A stretch of DNA of 64,000 nt from Streptomyces sp. NBC_01255 (GTDB taxonomy: Bacteria; Actinomycetota; Actinomycetes; Streptomycetales; Streptomycetaceae), in NCBI RefSeq assembly GCF_036226445.1, contig NZ_CP108474.1:5890001-5954000 (forward strand). Direction: 5' to 3'. Below the pieces are notes generated by a model, which was not told the DNA's origin, ran no database searches, and saw only the letters and a list, made by a program, of their open reading frames with translations. The first letter of the stretch is position 1. Each line of letters opens with the position of its first letter. The position numbers were made by a program, and so were the translations under genes. Positions 56,780 to 64,000 of the stretch are shown here, piece after piece.

Positions 56780-58512
56780 CAGGCTGCCTCCGCCTCGGTC
56801 AGCTGGGAGAGCACGATCTCCCGGTACGTCTCGTTCTCCGCCATCAGCTCCTGGTGCCGGCCCGTGCCGACGACCCGGCCCTCGTCGAGGACGACGATCC
56901 GGTCGGCGTCCCGGATGGTCGCCACCCGCTGGGCGACGATCACCACCGTCGAGTCCGCCGTCTCCTGCCGGAGCGCCTCGCGCAGCAGCGCGTCGGTCTC
57001 GTAGTCCAGCGCGGAGAAGGAGTCGTCGAAGAGGTAGATCTCCGGCTTCTGCACCAGCGTCCGCGCGATCGCGAGCCGCTGCCGCTGACCGCCGGAGACG
57101 TTCGTGCCGCCCTGCGCGATCGGGGCGTTGAGACCGTTCTCGAGCTTGCGGACGAAGTCGGCGGCCTGGGCGACCTCCAGCGCGTGCCAGAGCTCCTCGT
57201 CGGTCGCGTCGGGCTTCCCGTACCGCAGGTTCGTCGCCACCGTCCCGGAGAACAGGTACGGCTTCTGCGGCACCAGGCTCACGGTCCGCGCCATCAGCGC
57301 GGGGTCGAGCTTCCGCACGTCGACGCCGTCGACGAGGACCTCGCCGCCGGTCGCGTCGAAGAGCCGCGGGACGAGCCCGAGGAGCGTCGACTTGCCGCTG
57401 CCGGTGGAACCGATGATCGCGGTGGTCTCCCCGGGCCGGGCGACGAGCCCGATGTCCTTCAGGACCGATTCCTCGGCGCCCGGGTACCGGAAGTCCGCGC
57501 TCCTGACCTCCAGGTGCCCGCGCCGGTCGAGGGTCGTCACCGGCTCGGCCGGCGGTACGACGCTGGACTCGGTCGCGAGGACCTCCTCGATGCGCTCGGC
57601 GCACACCTCGGCACGCGGCACCATCATGAACATGAAGGTGGCCATCATGACGGCCATCACGATCTGCATCAGATAGGCGAGGAAGGCGGTCAGCGCGCCG
57701 ATCTCCATCCCGCCGCTGTCGATGCGGTGCGCGCCGAACCAGACGACGGCCACGCTGGAGACGTTCACGACGGTCATCACGACCGGGAACATCAGCGCCA
57801 TCAGCCGGCCGGTCGACATCGACACGTCGGTCAGATCGGCGTTGGCCCGGCGGAACCGCTCCTCCTCGTACCCGTCCTTCACGAAGGCCCGGATGACGCG
57901 GTTGCCGGTGATCTGCTCGCGCAGCACCCGGTTCACGGTGTCGAGGCGCTCCTGCATGGTCCGGAAGAGCGGCCGCATCCTCCGCACGATGAGGGTGACG
58001 GAGACACCGAGGACCGGCACGACCGCGAGCAGAACGGCCGACAGCGGCACGTCCTGGCCGAGCGCCATCACGATGCCGCCGACACACATGATCGGCGCGG
58101 AGACCATCAGGGTGAACGCCATCAGGACCAGCATCTGGACCTGCTGCACGTCATTGGTCGTACGGGTGATCAGCGAGGGCGCGCCGAAGTGCCCGAGCTC
58201 CCGCGCGGAGAACGACTGCACGCGGTCGAAGATCGCGCCGCGCACGTCCCGGCCGAGCGCGGACGCCGTCCGAGCGCCGTAGTACACGGCCCCGATGTTG
58301 CAGACGACCTGCACGACGGAGACGCCGACCATCAGCGCGCCGAAACGCAGGATGTAGCCGGTGTCCCCGTTGACGACACCGTTGTCGATGATGTCGGCGT
58401 TCAGGGTCGGCAGGTAGAGGCTCGCGCAGGTCTGCAGGAACTGGAGCAGGACGAGGAGCGCGATGGGTTTTCGGTAGGGCCGCAGGTGGGTTCGGAGAAG
58501 TCTTATGAGCAC
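56779..58512 (-). CDS. ABC exporter half A (second heterodimeric pair)
   Basis: A 577-residue exporter half, partner of the preceding entry. Walker A GSTGSGKST, Q-loop PQKPYLF, signature TNVSGGQRQR, then LFDDSFSALD (Asp in place of the catalytic Glu), so its own hydrolytic site is degenerate, as expected for heterodimers. It parallels 38545-40338 but lacks that protein's GDGP insertion. GTG 58512 with GATAGT ending 7 nt upstream suggests leaderless expression. Confidence 0.92.
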   Translation of the reverse strand: MLIRLLRTHLRPYRKPIALLVLLQFLQTCASLYLPTLNADIIDNGVVNGDTGYILRFGALMVGVSVVQVVCNIGAVYYGARTASALGRDVRGAIFDRVQSFSARELGHFGAPSLITRTTNDVQQVQMLVLMAFTLMVSAPIMCVGGIVMALGQDVPLSAVLLAVVPVLGVSVTLIVRRMRPLFRTMQERLDTVNRVLREQITGNRVIRAFVKDGYEEERFRRANADLTDVSMSTGRLMALMFPVVMTVVNVSSVAVVWFGAHRIDSGGMEIGALTAFLAYLMQIVMAVMMATFMFMMVPRAEVCAERIEEVLATESSVVPPAEPVTTLDRRGHLEVRSADFRYPGAEESVLKDIGLVARPGETTAIIGSTGSGKSTLLGLVPRLFDATGGEVLVDGVDVRKLDPALMARTVSLVPQKPYLFSGTVATNLRYGKPDATDEELWHALEVAQAADFVRKLENGLNAPIAQGGTNVSGGQRQRLAIARTLVQKPEIYLFDDSFSALDYETDALLREALRQETADSTVVIVAQRVATIRDADRIVVLDEGRVVGTGRHQELMAENETYREIVLSQLTEAEAA

Positions 58513-58613
58513 GGGACCTACTATCGCCCGCACTCCTGTGGGAGACGACTCGGTTTTCGGGGCGCGGGCGAGCCCTGGCAAAGACTTTACGAACCGGGGG
58601 TTTGGGGACCGCT

Positions 58614-60053
58614 CTACTGACCGAACGCACCCGGGTGGATCTGCTCCCGAGTCGCCACGTACTGCTGCCGCACGGCCTGCCCCGCGGCCGGCTCGTCGCC
58701 CGCCTCCAGGACCTGGGCGGCTGCTCCCTGCCAGGCCGGGGGAGCGGACGGCGACAGCGTGCCCCGCGCGACCCCGAGGGCCCAGGCGGCCTGCCGGGCG
58801 GCGCCGAGCGCCGCGTAGTCGGCCGGCTGGGGGACGACGACCTGCGCGCCGAAGAGGGCCGGTGCGAGAGCCTGTACGGCCGGGAGGCCGGCCGCGGCGC
58901 CGAGGAGGAAGATCCGCCGCACCTCGACCCCGCGCCCGCGCAGGACGTCCAGGGCGTCGGCGAGCGCGCAGAGCATGCCCTCGAACGCGGCCCGCGCCAG
59001 GTGCTCGGGCTTCATCGACTCGCGCCGCAGCCCGCTGAGCGTGCCCGCGGCGTGCGGCAGGCTCGGGGTCCGCTCGCCCTCCAGATAAGGCAGCAGGACG
59101 AGCCCGGAGGCGCCCGGCGTCGACTTCAGGGCGAGCGCGGAAAGCTCGTCGAGCGACTCGACGCCCAGCATCTCGGCGGTGCCGCGCAGCGTCCGTACGG
59201 CGTTGGAGGTGGCGACGACGGGCAGGTGCATGCCGGTGGCGTCGGCGAAGGAGGTGATCATGCCGCTGGGGTCGGCGAGGGCCTCGTGGTGCACGGCCAT
59301 CACCGAGCCGGACGCGCCGAGCGAGACGACCGCGTCGCCGGGGCCGAGCCCGAGCCCGAGGGCGGCGGCCATCGTCTCGCCCGTACCGGCGGAGATGAGC
59401 AGCCCTTCGGGGGTGGTGCCGGCGGTCTCGGCCGGGCCGAGGACCTCGGGCAGCACGGCCTGATGGCCGAGCGCGAGTTCCACGAGGTCGGGGCGGTACG
59501 TGCCGGTGCCGGCCGACCAGTAGCCGGTGCCGGAGGCGGCGCCGCGGTCGGTGGTGCGCCGCGCGGGCCGCCCGAGGAGCTGCCAGACGAGCCAGTCGTG
59601 CGGCTGGAGGACCATCGCGATCCGCTGCGCGTTCTCGGGTTCCGTACGGGCCAGCCAGCGCAGCTTGGCGACCGGCTGTCCGGCGACCGGCACGCAGCCG
59701 ACGGCCTCGGCCCACGCCTGGCGCCCGCCGAGCGACTCGACGAGATCGGCGGCGGCGACCTGCGCCCGCTTGTCGTTGCCGACGAGCGCGGGCCGCACGA
59801 GGGCGCCCTGTGCGTCGAGCGGTACGAGCCCGTGCTGCTGGGCGGAGACGCCGATGGCCTGCACGCCCTCCAGGAGCCCGCCGGTGGCGGCCTCCCCGAG
59901 CGACAGCAGCCAGGTCTGCGGATCGACCTCGGCCGCCTTCGGTTCGCCCTGGTGGGGGGCGTATCCCTGGCGCAGCACGGCGCCCGTGTCCGCGTCACAG
60001 ACGACGATGCGTGTGAACCCAGCAGAGCTGTCCAGTCCGGCGACTATCCCCAT
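58614..60053 (-). CDS. FGGY family carbohydrate kinase (xylulokinase-like)
   Basis: A 479-residue sugar kinase of the FGGY/actin-ATPase fold. ATP/sugar motifs include GLDSSAGFTRIVVCD at the start (the usual STxSxK is degenerate, SSAGFT), ISAGTGETMAAALGLG, LGASGSVMAV, and LLPYLEGERTPSLPHAAG; the ADP motif is FLLGAAAGLPAVQAL. Most similar to xylulokinases. Substrate cannot be read from sequence. ATG 60053 has no strong ribosome binding site. It is downstream of the small YtxH-like gene on the same strand, 39 nt away. Confidence 0.86.
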   Translation of the reverse strand: MGIVAGLDSSAGFTRIVVCDADTGAVLRQGYAPHQGEPKAAEVDPQTWLLSLGEAATGGLLEGVQAIGVSAQQHGLVPLDAQGALVRPALVGNDKRAQVAAADLVESLGGRQAWAEAVGCVPVAGQPVAKLRWLARTEPENAQRIAMVLQPHDWLVWQLLGRPARRTTDRGAASGTGYWSAGTGTYRPDLVELALGHQAVLPEVLGPAETAGTTPEGLLISAGTGETMAAALGLGLGPGDAVVSLGASGSVMAVHHEALADPSGMITSFADATGMHLPVVATSNAVRTLRGTAEMLGVESLDELSALALKSTPGASGLVLLPYLEGERTPSLPHAAGTLSGLRRESMKPEHLARAAFEGMLCALADALDVLRGRGVEVRRIFLLGAAAGLPAVQALAPALFGAQVVVPQPADYAALGAARQAAWALGVARGTLSPSAPPAWQGAAAQVLEAGDEPAAGQAVRQQYVATREQIHPGAFGQ

Positions 60054-60092
60054 GACAAGTGATTCTGCCGCACGCGGGGGCCGGACGGGGGA

Positions 60093-60404
60093 TCAGGTGT
60101 TGCTGGTGCCCCAGTCGTCGTCCTCGACGCGCCCGTTGCTCCGGCGGCGGTCGCGCAGCGCATGGACGCGGTCCGTCACCGACGACGGCAGCCTGTCGCC
60201 CACCGTGTCGCTCACGGCGTGCATGGCCTTGCCCGCGACCTGGCGCCCGGTCTGGGCCGCCGACTCGGCGGCGTTGCGTACGGCGGGGTTCTGCGCGAAG
60301 TCCCTCGCGGACTTCTTCATCTGCTCGTAGCGCTCGCGCCCGGCCCGCGTGCCGACCACGTAACCGAGGGCAAGTCCCACGACGAACGTCAGCTTGTACC
60401 GCAC
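60093..60404 (-). CDS. YtxH-like small membrane protein
   Basis: A 103-residue protein with an N-terminal hydrophobic segment (about residues 4-18, TFVVGLALGYVVGTRAG) and a helical, charged tail. GTG 60404 with GGAAGGA upstream is preferred over longer frames. Resembles YtxH/gas-vesicle-like stress proteins; no role is shown. Confidence 0.75.
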   Translation of the reverse strand: MRYKLTFVVGLALGYVVGTRAGRERYEQMKKSARDFAQNPAVRNAAESAAQTGRQVAGKAMHAVSDTVGDRLPSSVTDRVHALRDRRRSNGRVEDDDWGTSNT

Positions 60405-60540
60405 GGCTGCGATCCTTCCCTGGAGGCCCTGGGGATACCGATTGGCGGAGCACCCCCCTGCTTGCGCTAATGTATGTCTCGCAGCGAGCAAGCGCCCTCC
60501 CGGTTCGGCCGGACTGGGTACGTTCGGTGCAACGCAGCAA

Positions 60541-60613
60541 TCCCCTGTAGCTCAATTGGCAGAGCAGCCGACTGTTAATCGGCAGGTTACTGGTTCGAGT
60601 CCAGTCGGGGGAG
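60541..60613 (+). tRNA. tRNA-Asn (GTT), copy 1
   Basis: A 73-nt cloverleaf with acceptor TCCCCTG/CGGGGGA, anticodon loop ACTGTTAAT and TGGTTCGAGTC T-loop. Anticodon GTT. The second copy 5 nt on is identical. Confidence 0.97.
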
Positions 60614-60618
60614 CGCGA

Positions 60619-60691
60619 TCCCCTGTAGCTCAATTGGCAGAGCAGCCGACTGTTAATCGGCAGGTTACTGGTTCGAGTCCAGTCGGGGGAG
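60619..60691 (+). tRNA. tRNA-Asn (GTT), copy 2
   Basis: Identical to the preceding gene, as a tandem duplicate. CCA is not encoded. Confidence 0.97.
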
Positions 60692-60700
60692 CAGAACGGA

Positions 60701-60724
60701 AAAGGACCCTTCGGGGTCCTTTTT
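60701..60724 (+). terminator. Terminator of the tRNA-Asn pair
   Basis: AAAGGACCC (60701-60709), loop TTCG, GGGTCCTTT (60714-60722), then a T-run. Confidence 0.88.
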
Positions 60725-60856
60725 CGCGTGTCGGGGAACCATGCGCGGCGGGGCGCGGTCTTCATGGTCAGCAGAGCCGATCTTCCGGAGCAGGAGATCG
60801 TATGAGCGGCTATGCTGCGGCAGACGGCGCGCACACGTGTACGCGCCTCACCGTTC

Positions 60857-60933
60857 GGGGCGGTAGCTCAGCCGGTTAGAGCAGCGGACTCATAATCCGT
60901 CGGCCGTGGGTTCGAGTCCCACCCGCCCCACCA
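60857..60933 (+). tRNA. tRNA with CAT anticodon (tRNA-Met or tRNA-Ile2)
   Basis: A 74-nt cloverleaf with acceptor GGGGCGG/CCGCCCC, discriminator A and an encoded CCA (60931-60933). The anticodon loop is ACTCATAAT. CAT can be elongator Met or, after lysidine modification, Ile2; sequence alone does not decide. Confidence 0.9.
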
Positions 60934-60953
60934 AGAAAAACGTTCTGACCTGC

Positions 60954-60979
60954 GAAAACGCCCCTGAAGGGGTGTTCTC
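60954..60979 (+). terminator. Terminator after the CAT tRNA
   Basis: A 12-nt inverted repeat (60954-60965 with 60968-60979) with one mismatch and one G-T pair. Confidence 0.65.
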
Positions 60980-61596
60980 GCGTGCGGCGTTCGCCTCTCG
61001 TCGGTGCGGCGAATCGGGTGCCCGTGGCCTGTGTCGCTGGACTCTAACCTTCTTGACCTGGGGTTTTACGTGGGGCCTGGGTGTGGAGCCGCGATGATGA
61101 TCCCACGGCGATCCCACGGCCTCTGCGTGTGACACGCCGCACACTGGACCGAGTTTTCTGCGCCCTCTGCGACGATCGGATTCAGGAAGAGCGGATACCG
61201 AATAGCTGGCCTCCGGTTGCTGGCGAGGATCAAAGACCGGTTTTGGTGTTGGCCAATCAGCTCGTAGAGGCCGGCGGCTGGGTTGCCGACTCGGATGGGA
61301 CTCGTGGACAGTCGGCTCCTGCGTGTGGGGAACGAACCGGCGCATGCGAGAGCGCTCCGGGACACACGGCCTGGTGGCAAGCGATCCGTGCCTGCGTCCG
61401 GACGCGGCCAGCAACGCCGTGGCTCGCTATGCAAACCGCTACGGCCTCACCCCGACTCCGAGCGGGTGGTCATCGAGATCGCGATCGACCGGACCATGGG
61501 CCAGGCGAAGCGGCTGTCTGCGCCGCCTGGCGCCCGTGCGGCGGGCTAGCCACTCAAGGCGGACGGCCGCTGCGCCTGTGGTGTGGCGCCTTGCAG
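60980..61596. other. Gene-poor region downstream of tRNA
   Basis: No gene is well supported in about 617 bases. GC and codon bias drop compared with the rest. A + frame ending at 61549 includes ERVVIEIAIDRTMGQ, which looks protein-like but has no start or family match; it may be the decayed tail of a lost gene. Confidence 0.5.
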
Positions 61597-62100
61597 CTAC
61601 ATGTGCGGAGCGCTGTGGTGCTTCTTGGGCTTGCTCACCAGGACTACGCGCTGGTTGGGGGCTTCGGTGCGCGACTCGATGCCCGCCGTGGCGGTCTCCT
61701 CACGGCTGCTCAGCGCGAGGCCGCAGAAGGGGCAGGAGAAGGATTCGACGGTCCCGGTATCGACGACCGCGCCGGGGTGCTGGCACTCCTCCTCCCACTC
61801 CTCACATAGGCATGGTGTGGCGTCGAGGTCCCCGTACACGTTGCCGGCGTAGCCGCAGGCGGGGCAGTCCCGCCACCACACGTGTTCGTCTTGTGCCTGG
61901 CTGTTCCTGAGTCGTCCGGTTGCGTCGAGCTCGATGAGGCTGGGGACGATGGGGAGATCGGGGTCGAGGTACTGCACGTCGACGAGTCCCGCCATGACGC
62001 CCGACGCGATCATGACCTTGACGGTGACGGCGGTGTGGGCTCGCTGCGCGGTGTCGGGGGCGGTGGGTGAGACGTCCGGCCGGACGGGGAGCGGGACCAC
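61597..62100 (-). CDS. Zinc-ribbon hypothetical protein, possibly partial
   Basis: A 167-residue frame with a protein-like middle (VDVQYLDPDLPIVPSLIELD) and two CxxC pairs, DCPACGYAG and SCPFCGLAL, separated by an acidic Cys-rich stretch (CLCEEWEEEC), suggesting a zinc ribbon. The frame stays open upstream of GTG 62100 to about 62205 with plausible sequence (QTATQLLGEYEV), so the start is not certain. No known function. Its GC is lower than neighbours and it lies in the tRNA-linked degenerate stretch, consistent with acquired DNA. Confidence 0.5.
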   Translation of the reverse strand: MVPLPVRPDVSPTAPDTAQRAHTAVTVKVMIASGVMAGLVDVQYLDPDLPIVPSLIELDATGRLRNSQAQDEHVWWRDCPACGYAGNVYGDLDATPCLCEEWEEECQHPGAVVDTGTVESFSCPFCGLALSSREETATAGIESRTEAPNQRVVLVSKPKKHHSAPHM

Positions 62101-62577
62101 CTCGTACTCTCCGAGGAGCTGGGTGGCGGTCTGGCGGGCCCCGGCTCCCGCGGTCCGTAGGAGATCTTCTTGAAGTCCTCGCCCTCACGCCGTTGACCTG
62201 CGGAAATCGACTGGAGAGGCGCCCTGGCCTGCGGCGATCCGTCTTTCAGGCCCGTTCACCGTGCTGCCTGTTGATGCGGCCGATCCTCCCCAGCCGCTCC
62301 CCAGCGGAGGCCGCCTCTGAAGGAGGATCGCCGCTGGTCGGGACCGCGATCCGCGTGCCATGTCAGGCTATGCGTCGTAGTGGCAGCGGGGCAGGTGGTC
62401 GCTGTTCGCTTGGCGGTAGATCGCGATTGGGTGCGGCTGCTCGTTCACAGGGAAAGCAACCGACGACCCCGACCGCCGCGTTCCCCGCGACTGGATCTGG
62501 CGAATGGGTTCCCTGTGCAGGATGTGAGGTCACGGCGGTGTCCGATGCGTAGGGGCGGATCACGACCCCGGGGCACC
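62101..62577. other. Gene-free stretch
   Basis: About 477 bases without a supported gene; several short frames overlap but none has family resemblance or a ribosome binding site. Confidence 0.5.
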
Positions 62578-62822
62578 TGTGAGCCGTACCTGGCGGCCGG
62601 TCCGCTCGAAGAGTTGCGCCCGACCGACCGCTCCTGCTTCTTGATCGCCTGACTGACCCGCGCCGCGGACACGTGCGGTCGCTCGGCCGTCCTGCCGAAG
62701 TGCAGCTCCTCCGGCAAGGTCAAAATTCTCGATGTCGCGCAGCTCCATGCGCCCCCACGCCCACGCATGTTCATTAACCCCTGGCCTCAACCGACGTTGC
62801 ACGACCTGCCGTTGATCATCAA
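62578..62822 (-). pseudogene. Broken duplicate of the LysR 5' end and promoter
   Basis: From about 62578 to 62822 the sequence closely matches 63553-63797 (the first 57 codons and upstream DNA of the intact LysR). The copy starts with ATG at 62748 in place of GTG but has a 2-nt deletion after codon 7 and a 1-nt deletion around 62622, so no product is possible. The remaining two-thirds of the gene is absent. The duplicate upstream region keeps a GTTGATCATCAA element. Confidence 0.85.
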
Positions 62823-62834
62823 GTTACCTGTCAC

Positions 62835-63725
62835 TCACAGCGACATCGTCCCGAGTTCGCGGGCGATGCGGACGAACGACCGGACCGTCGGGCTGTCGTT
62901 GTCCGACCGCCAGACCAGCCCCCACCGTAGGAAGGGCGTGTCACGAACGGGGACGTACGTGACGTCGGGGCGGGCGTAGAAACGGGTGACCTGATTGCCC
63001 AGGAGGTGGATGACCTCCCCGTCGGCGACCAGCGTGTACAGCTGGTCCAGTGTCGTGACCAGGAATTTCCGTTCGATGGCACGACTGCTGGGCGCGGAGA
63101 AGGGAACGAAGGCGTCTTCGAAGTAATCGGGCTGGGGCCCGTCCGGCCCCACGACACCGTGGTCCGCGAACGCTTCCAAGGTCACCGACGAGCGGCCGGC
63201 CAGCCGGTGGTTGGTGGCCACCACTGCGACCTTGGGCTCCTCGAAGAGCACCGGTCCCACGGTCAGGTCGGGCTCTTCCACCGGGAGCCATGACAGCAGC
63301 AGGTCGATCTCGCCGTTGCGCAGCGGGGCGAACGGGTCCATGTAGCCGCTGTGGCTCAGCCGCAGCCCCCACTGCGGGTGCTGCGAGCGAAAGGCGTCCC
63401 AGAAGGGCCGCAGTTCGTGACCGTTGGTGACCATCAGGCCGATCCGTAGGATGTCCGTCTTGCTCTGGGCTGTGAGCCGCGCCCGGTCAACGCTTGTCTT
63501 CAGCCCCTGGAAGACGGGGAGCAGGTCGTCGCGCAGCTGCTGGCCCACCGTTGTGAGCCGTACCTGGCGGCTGGTCCGCTCGAAGAGTTGCGCCCCGATC
63601 GACCGCTCCTGCTTCTTGATCGCCTGACTGACCCGCGCCGCGGACACGTGCAGTCGCTCGGCCGTCCTGCCGAAGTGCAGCTCCTCCGACAAGGTCAGGA
63701 AGATCTCGATGTCGCGTAGCTCCAC
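62835..63725 (-). CDS. LysR family regulator
   Basis: A 296-residue LysR protein. N-terminal wHTH (MELRDIEIFLTLSEELHFGRTAERLHV, start shared with the 27252-28139 LysR), then the effector-binding domain. GTG 63725 is chosen on that homology; TTG 63770 would add 15 residues. Divergent from a VOC gene, with palindromic elements between (GCAACGTTGC, TTGATGATCAA), so the VOC gene is the likely target. It is closer to the broken copy just downstream than to the other LysR. Confidence 0.88.
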   Translation of the reverse strand: MELRDIEIFLTLSEELHFGRTAERLHVSAARVSQAIKKQERSIGAQLFERTSRQVRLTTVGQQLRDDLLPVFQGLKTSVDRARLTAQSKTDILRIGLMVTNGHELRPFWDAFRSQHPQWGLRLSHSGYMDPFAPLRNGEIDLLLSWLPVEEPDLTVGPVLFEEPKVAVVATNHRLAGRSSVTLEAFADHGVVGPDGPQPDYFEDAFVPFSAPSSRAIERKFLVTTLDQLYTLVADGEVIHLLGNQVTRFYARPDVTYVPVRDTPFLRWGLVWRSDNDSPTVRSFVRIARELGTMSL

Positions 63726-63823
63726 GCGCCCCCACGCCCCCGCATGTTCGTTAACCCCTGGCTTAAGCAACGTTGCATGATCGACTATTGATGATCAACG
63801 TGTCCACATCGGATGCTCAGTGC
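63726..63823. promoter_or_regulatory. Divergent promoter/operator region between LysR and VOC genes
   Basis: An AT-richer 98-bp gap. It contains GCAACGTTGC (63767-63776), a perfect palindrome, and TTGATGATCAA (63789-63799), each a possible LysR half-site set. An equivalent but diverged copy is found at 62749-62822. Confidence 0.6.
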
Positions 63824-64000
63824 ATGAACGTCGTCACTACCAAGGTGTCGTTGACCGTTGAGGACGTAGGTGCTTCCAGCCGGTTCTTCACCACCCATCT
63901 GGGCTTTCGTGAAGTCGAGTCGGCGGAGGGATACGTCTGCCTCCGCCGGGACGACACCTCTGCCGAGATCGCCCTGTCCGAGCGCGACCCCGAGCTGCCG
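63824..64000 (+). CDS. VOC (glyoxalase) family protein, partial at window end
   Basis: The first 59 residues of a VOC protein: VSLTVEDVGASSRFFTTHLGF, written with the usual opening beta-alpha unit, then YVCLRRDD. It has no stop within the window. No clear ribosome binding site lies before ATG 63824. The gene is probably regulated by the divergent LysR. Confidence 0.82.
   Translation, partial: MNVVTTKVSLTVEDVGASSRFFTTHLGFREVESAEGYVCLRRDDTSAEIALSERDPELP

Noticed and set aside
60541..60930. Protein-like strings DWTRTSNLPINSR and VGRVGLEPTADGL
   Set aside because: These are translations of tRNA genes, a well-known annotation artefact.

Overview
The window is a piece of a Streptomyces chromosome. 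It has very high GC with third-codon bias, many GTG starts, rare TTA codons, the group 2 sigma factor gene hrdA beside dnaG, and a gene set that I recall as matching, in order, the S. coelicolor core region around SCO2461 to SCO2508 (zur, glyS, dus, ppdK, nirBD, nasA, dnaG, hrdA). The strain and species cannot be named from this sequence.

Layout. 1-5.5 kb: a YcxB-like protein, the zinc operon znuA-znuC-znuB-zur behind a Zur box, and glyS. 5.5-12.8 kb: an aldo/keto reductase-TetR pair with clear operators, two 14-TM-type MFS exporters, an MmyB-like XRE regulator, and dus. 12.8-16.5 kb: pyruvate phosphate dikinase, with paired operator-like palindromes upstream and a four-copy tandem palindrome array downstream. 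16.5-23 kb: a wHTH protein with a TTA codon, a Tat-exported PhoX/DUF839 protein, a truncated haemoglobin, a VOC protein, and a TetR-MFS-SDR group. 23-27.2 kb: the nitrite reductase operon under a good GlnR-box match. 27.2-30.8 kb: a LysR gene (TTA codon), a SnoaL-like remnant, and a three-gene membrane operon. 30.8-38.5 kb: a ferric reductase-like protein, a TSUP exporter, a class F sortase with a likely substrate, a beta-helix protein and its small partner that share an amyloid-like motif, an aminotransferase, and an FMN reductase behind a SoxR box. 38.5-47 kb: a heterodimeric ABC exporter, cutA, a gamma-glutamylcyclotransferase-like protein, assimilatory nitrate reductase, a SanA-like protein, an aquaporin-like protein and a GNAT. 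47-60.4 kb: sirohydrochlorin chelatase, dgt, a ferredoxin reductase-like protein, dnaG, hrdA, a second ABC exporter pair paralogous to the first, an FGGY kinase and a YtxH-like protein. 60.5-64 kb: two identical tRNA-Asn genes, a CAT-anticodon tRNA, a degenerate gene-poor stretch typical of a tRNA-linked accessory site, a broken LysR duplicate, an intact LysR, and a divergent VOC gene cut by the window end.

How the genes work together. Nitrate assimilation is spread over the window: NasA reduces nitrate, NirBD reduces nitrite, SirB makes the sirohaem that NirB needs, and GlnR-type sites lie upstream of both nir and nasA. Zinc uptake and its repressor form one autoregulated unit. Redox stress is represented by the SoxR-box FMN reductase. 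A striking number of genes look leaderless, with a TANNNT -10 element 6-7 nt before the start codon.

The most unusual system is the beta-helix/partner pair at 34.9-37.0 kb. The last residues of one protein and the first residues of the next share a GPVIxG...HxQFxWNN...VxQxQ motif, an arrangement resembling bacterial amyloid-signalling receptor/effector pairs. That reading is inference from pattern and context.
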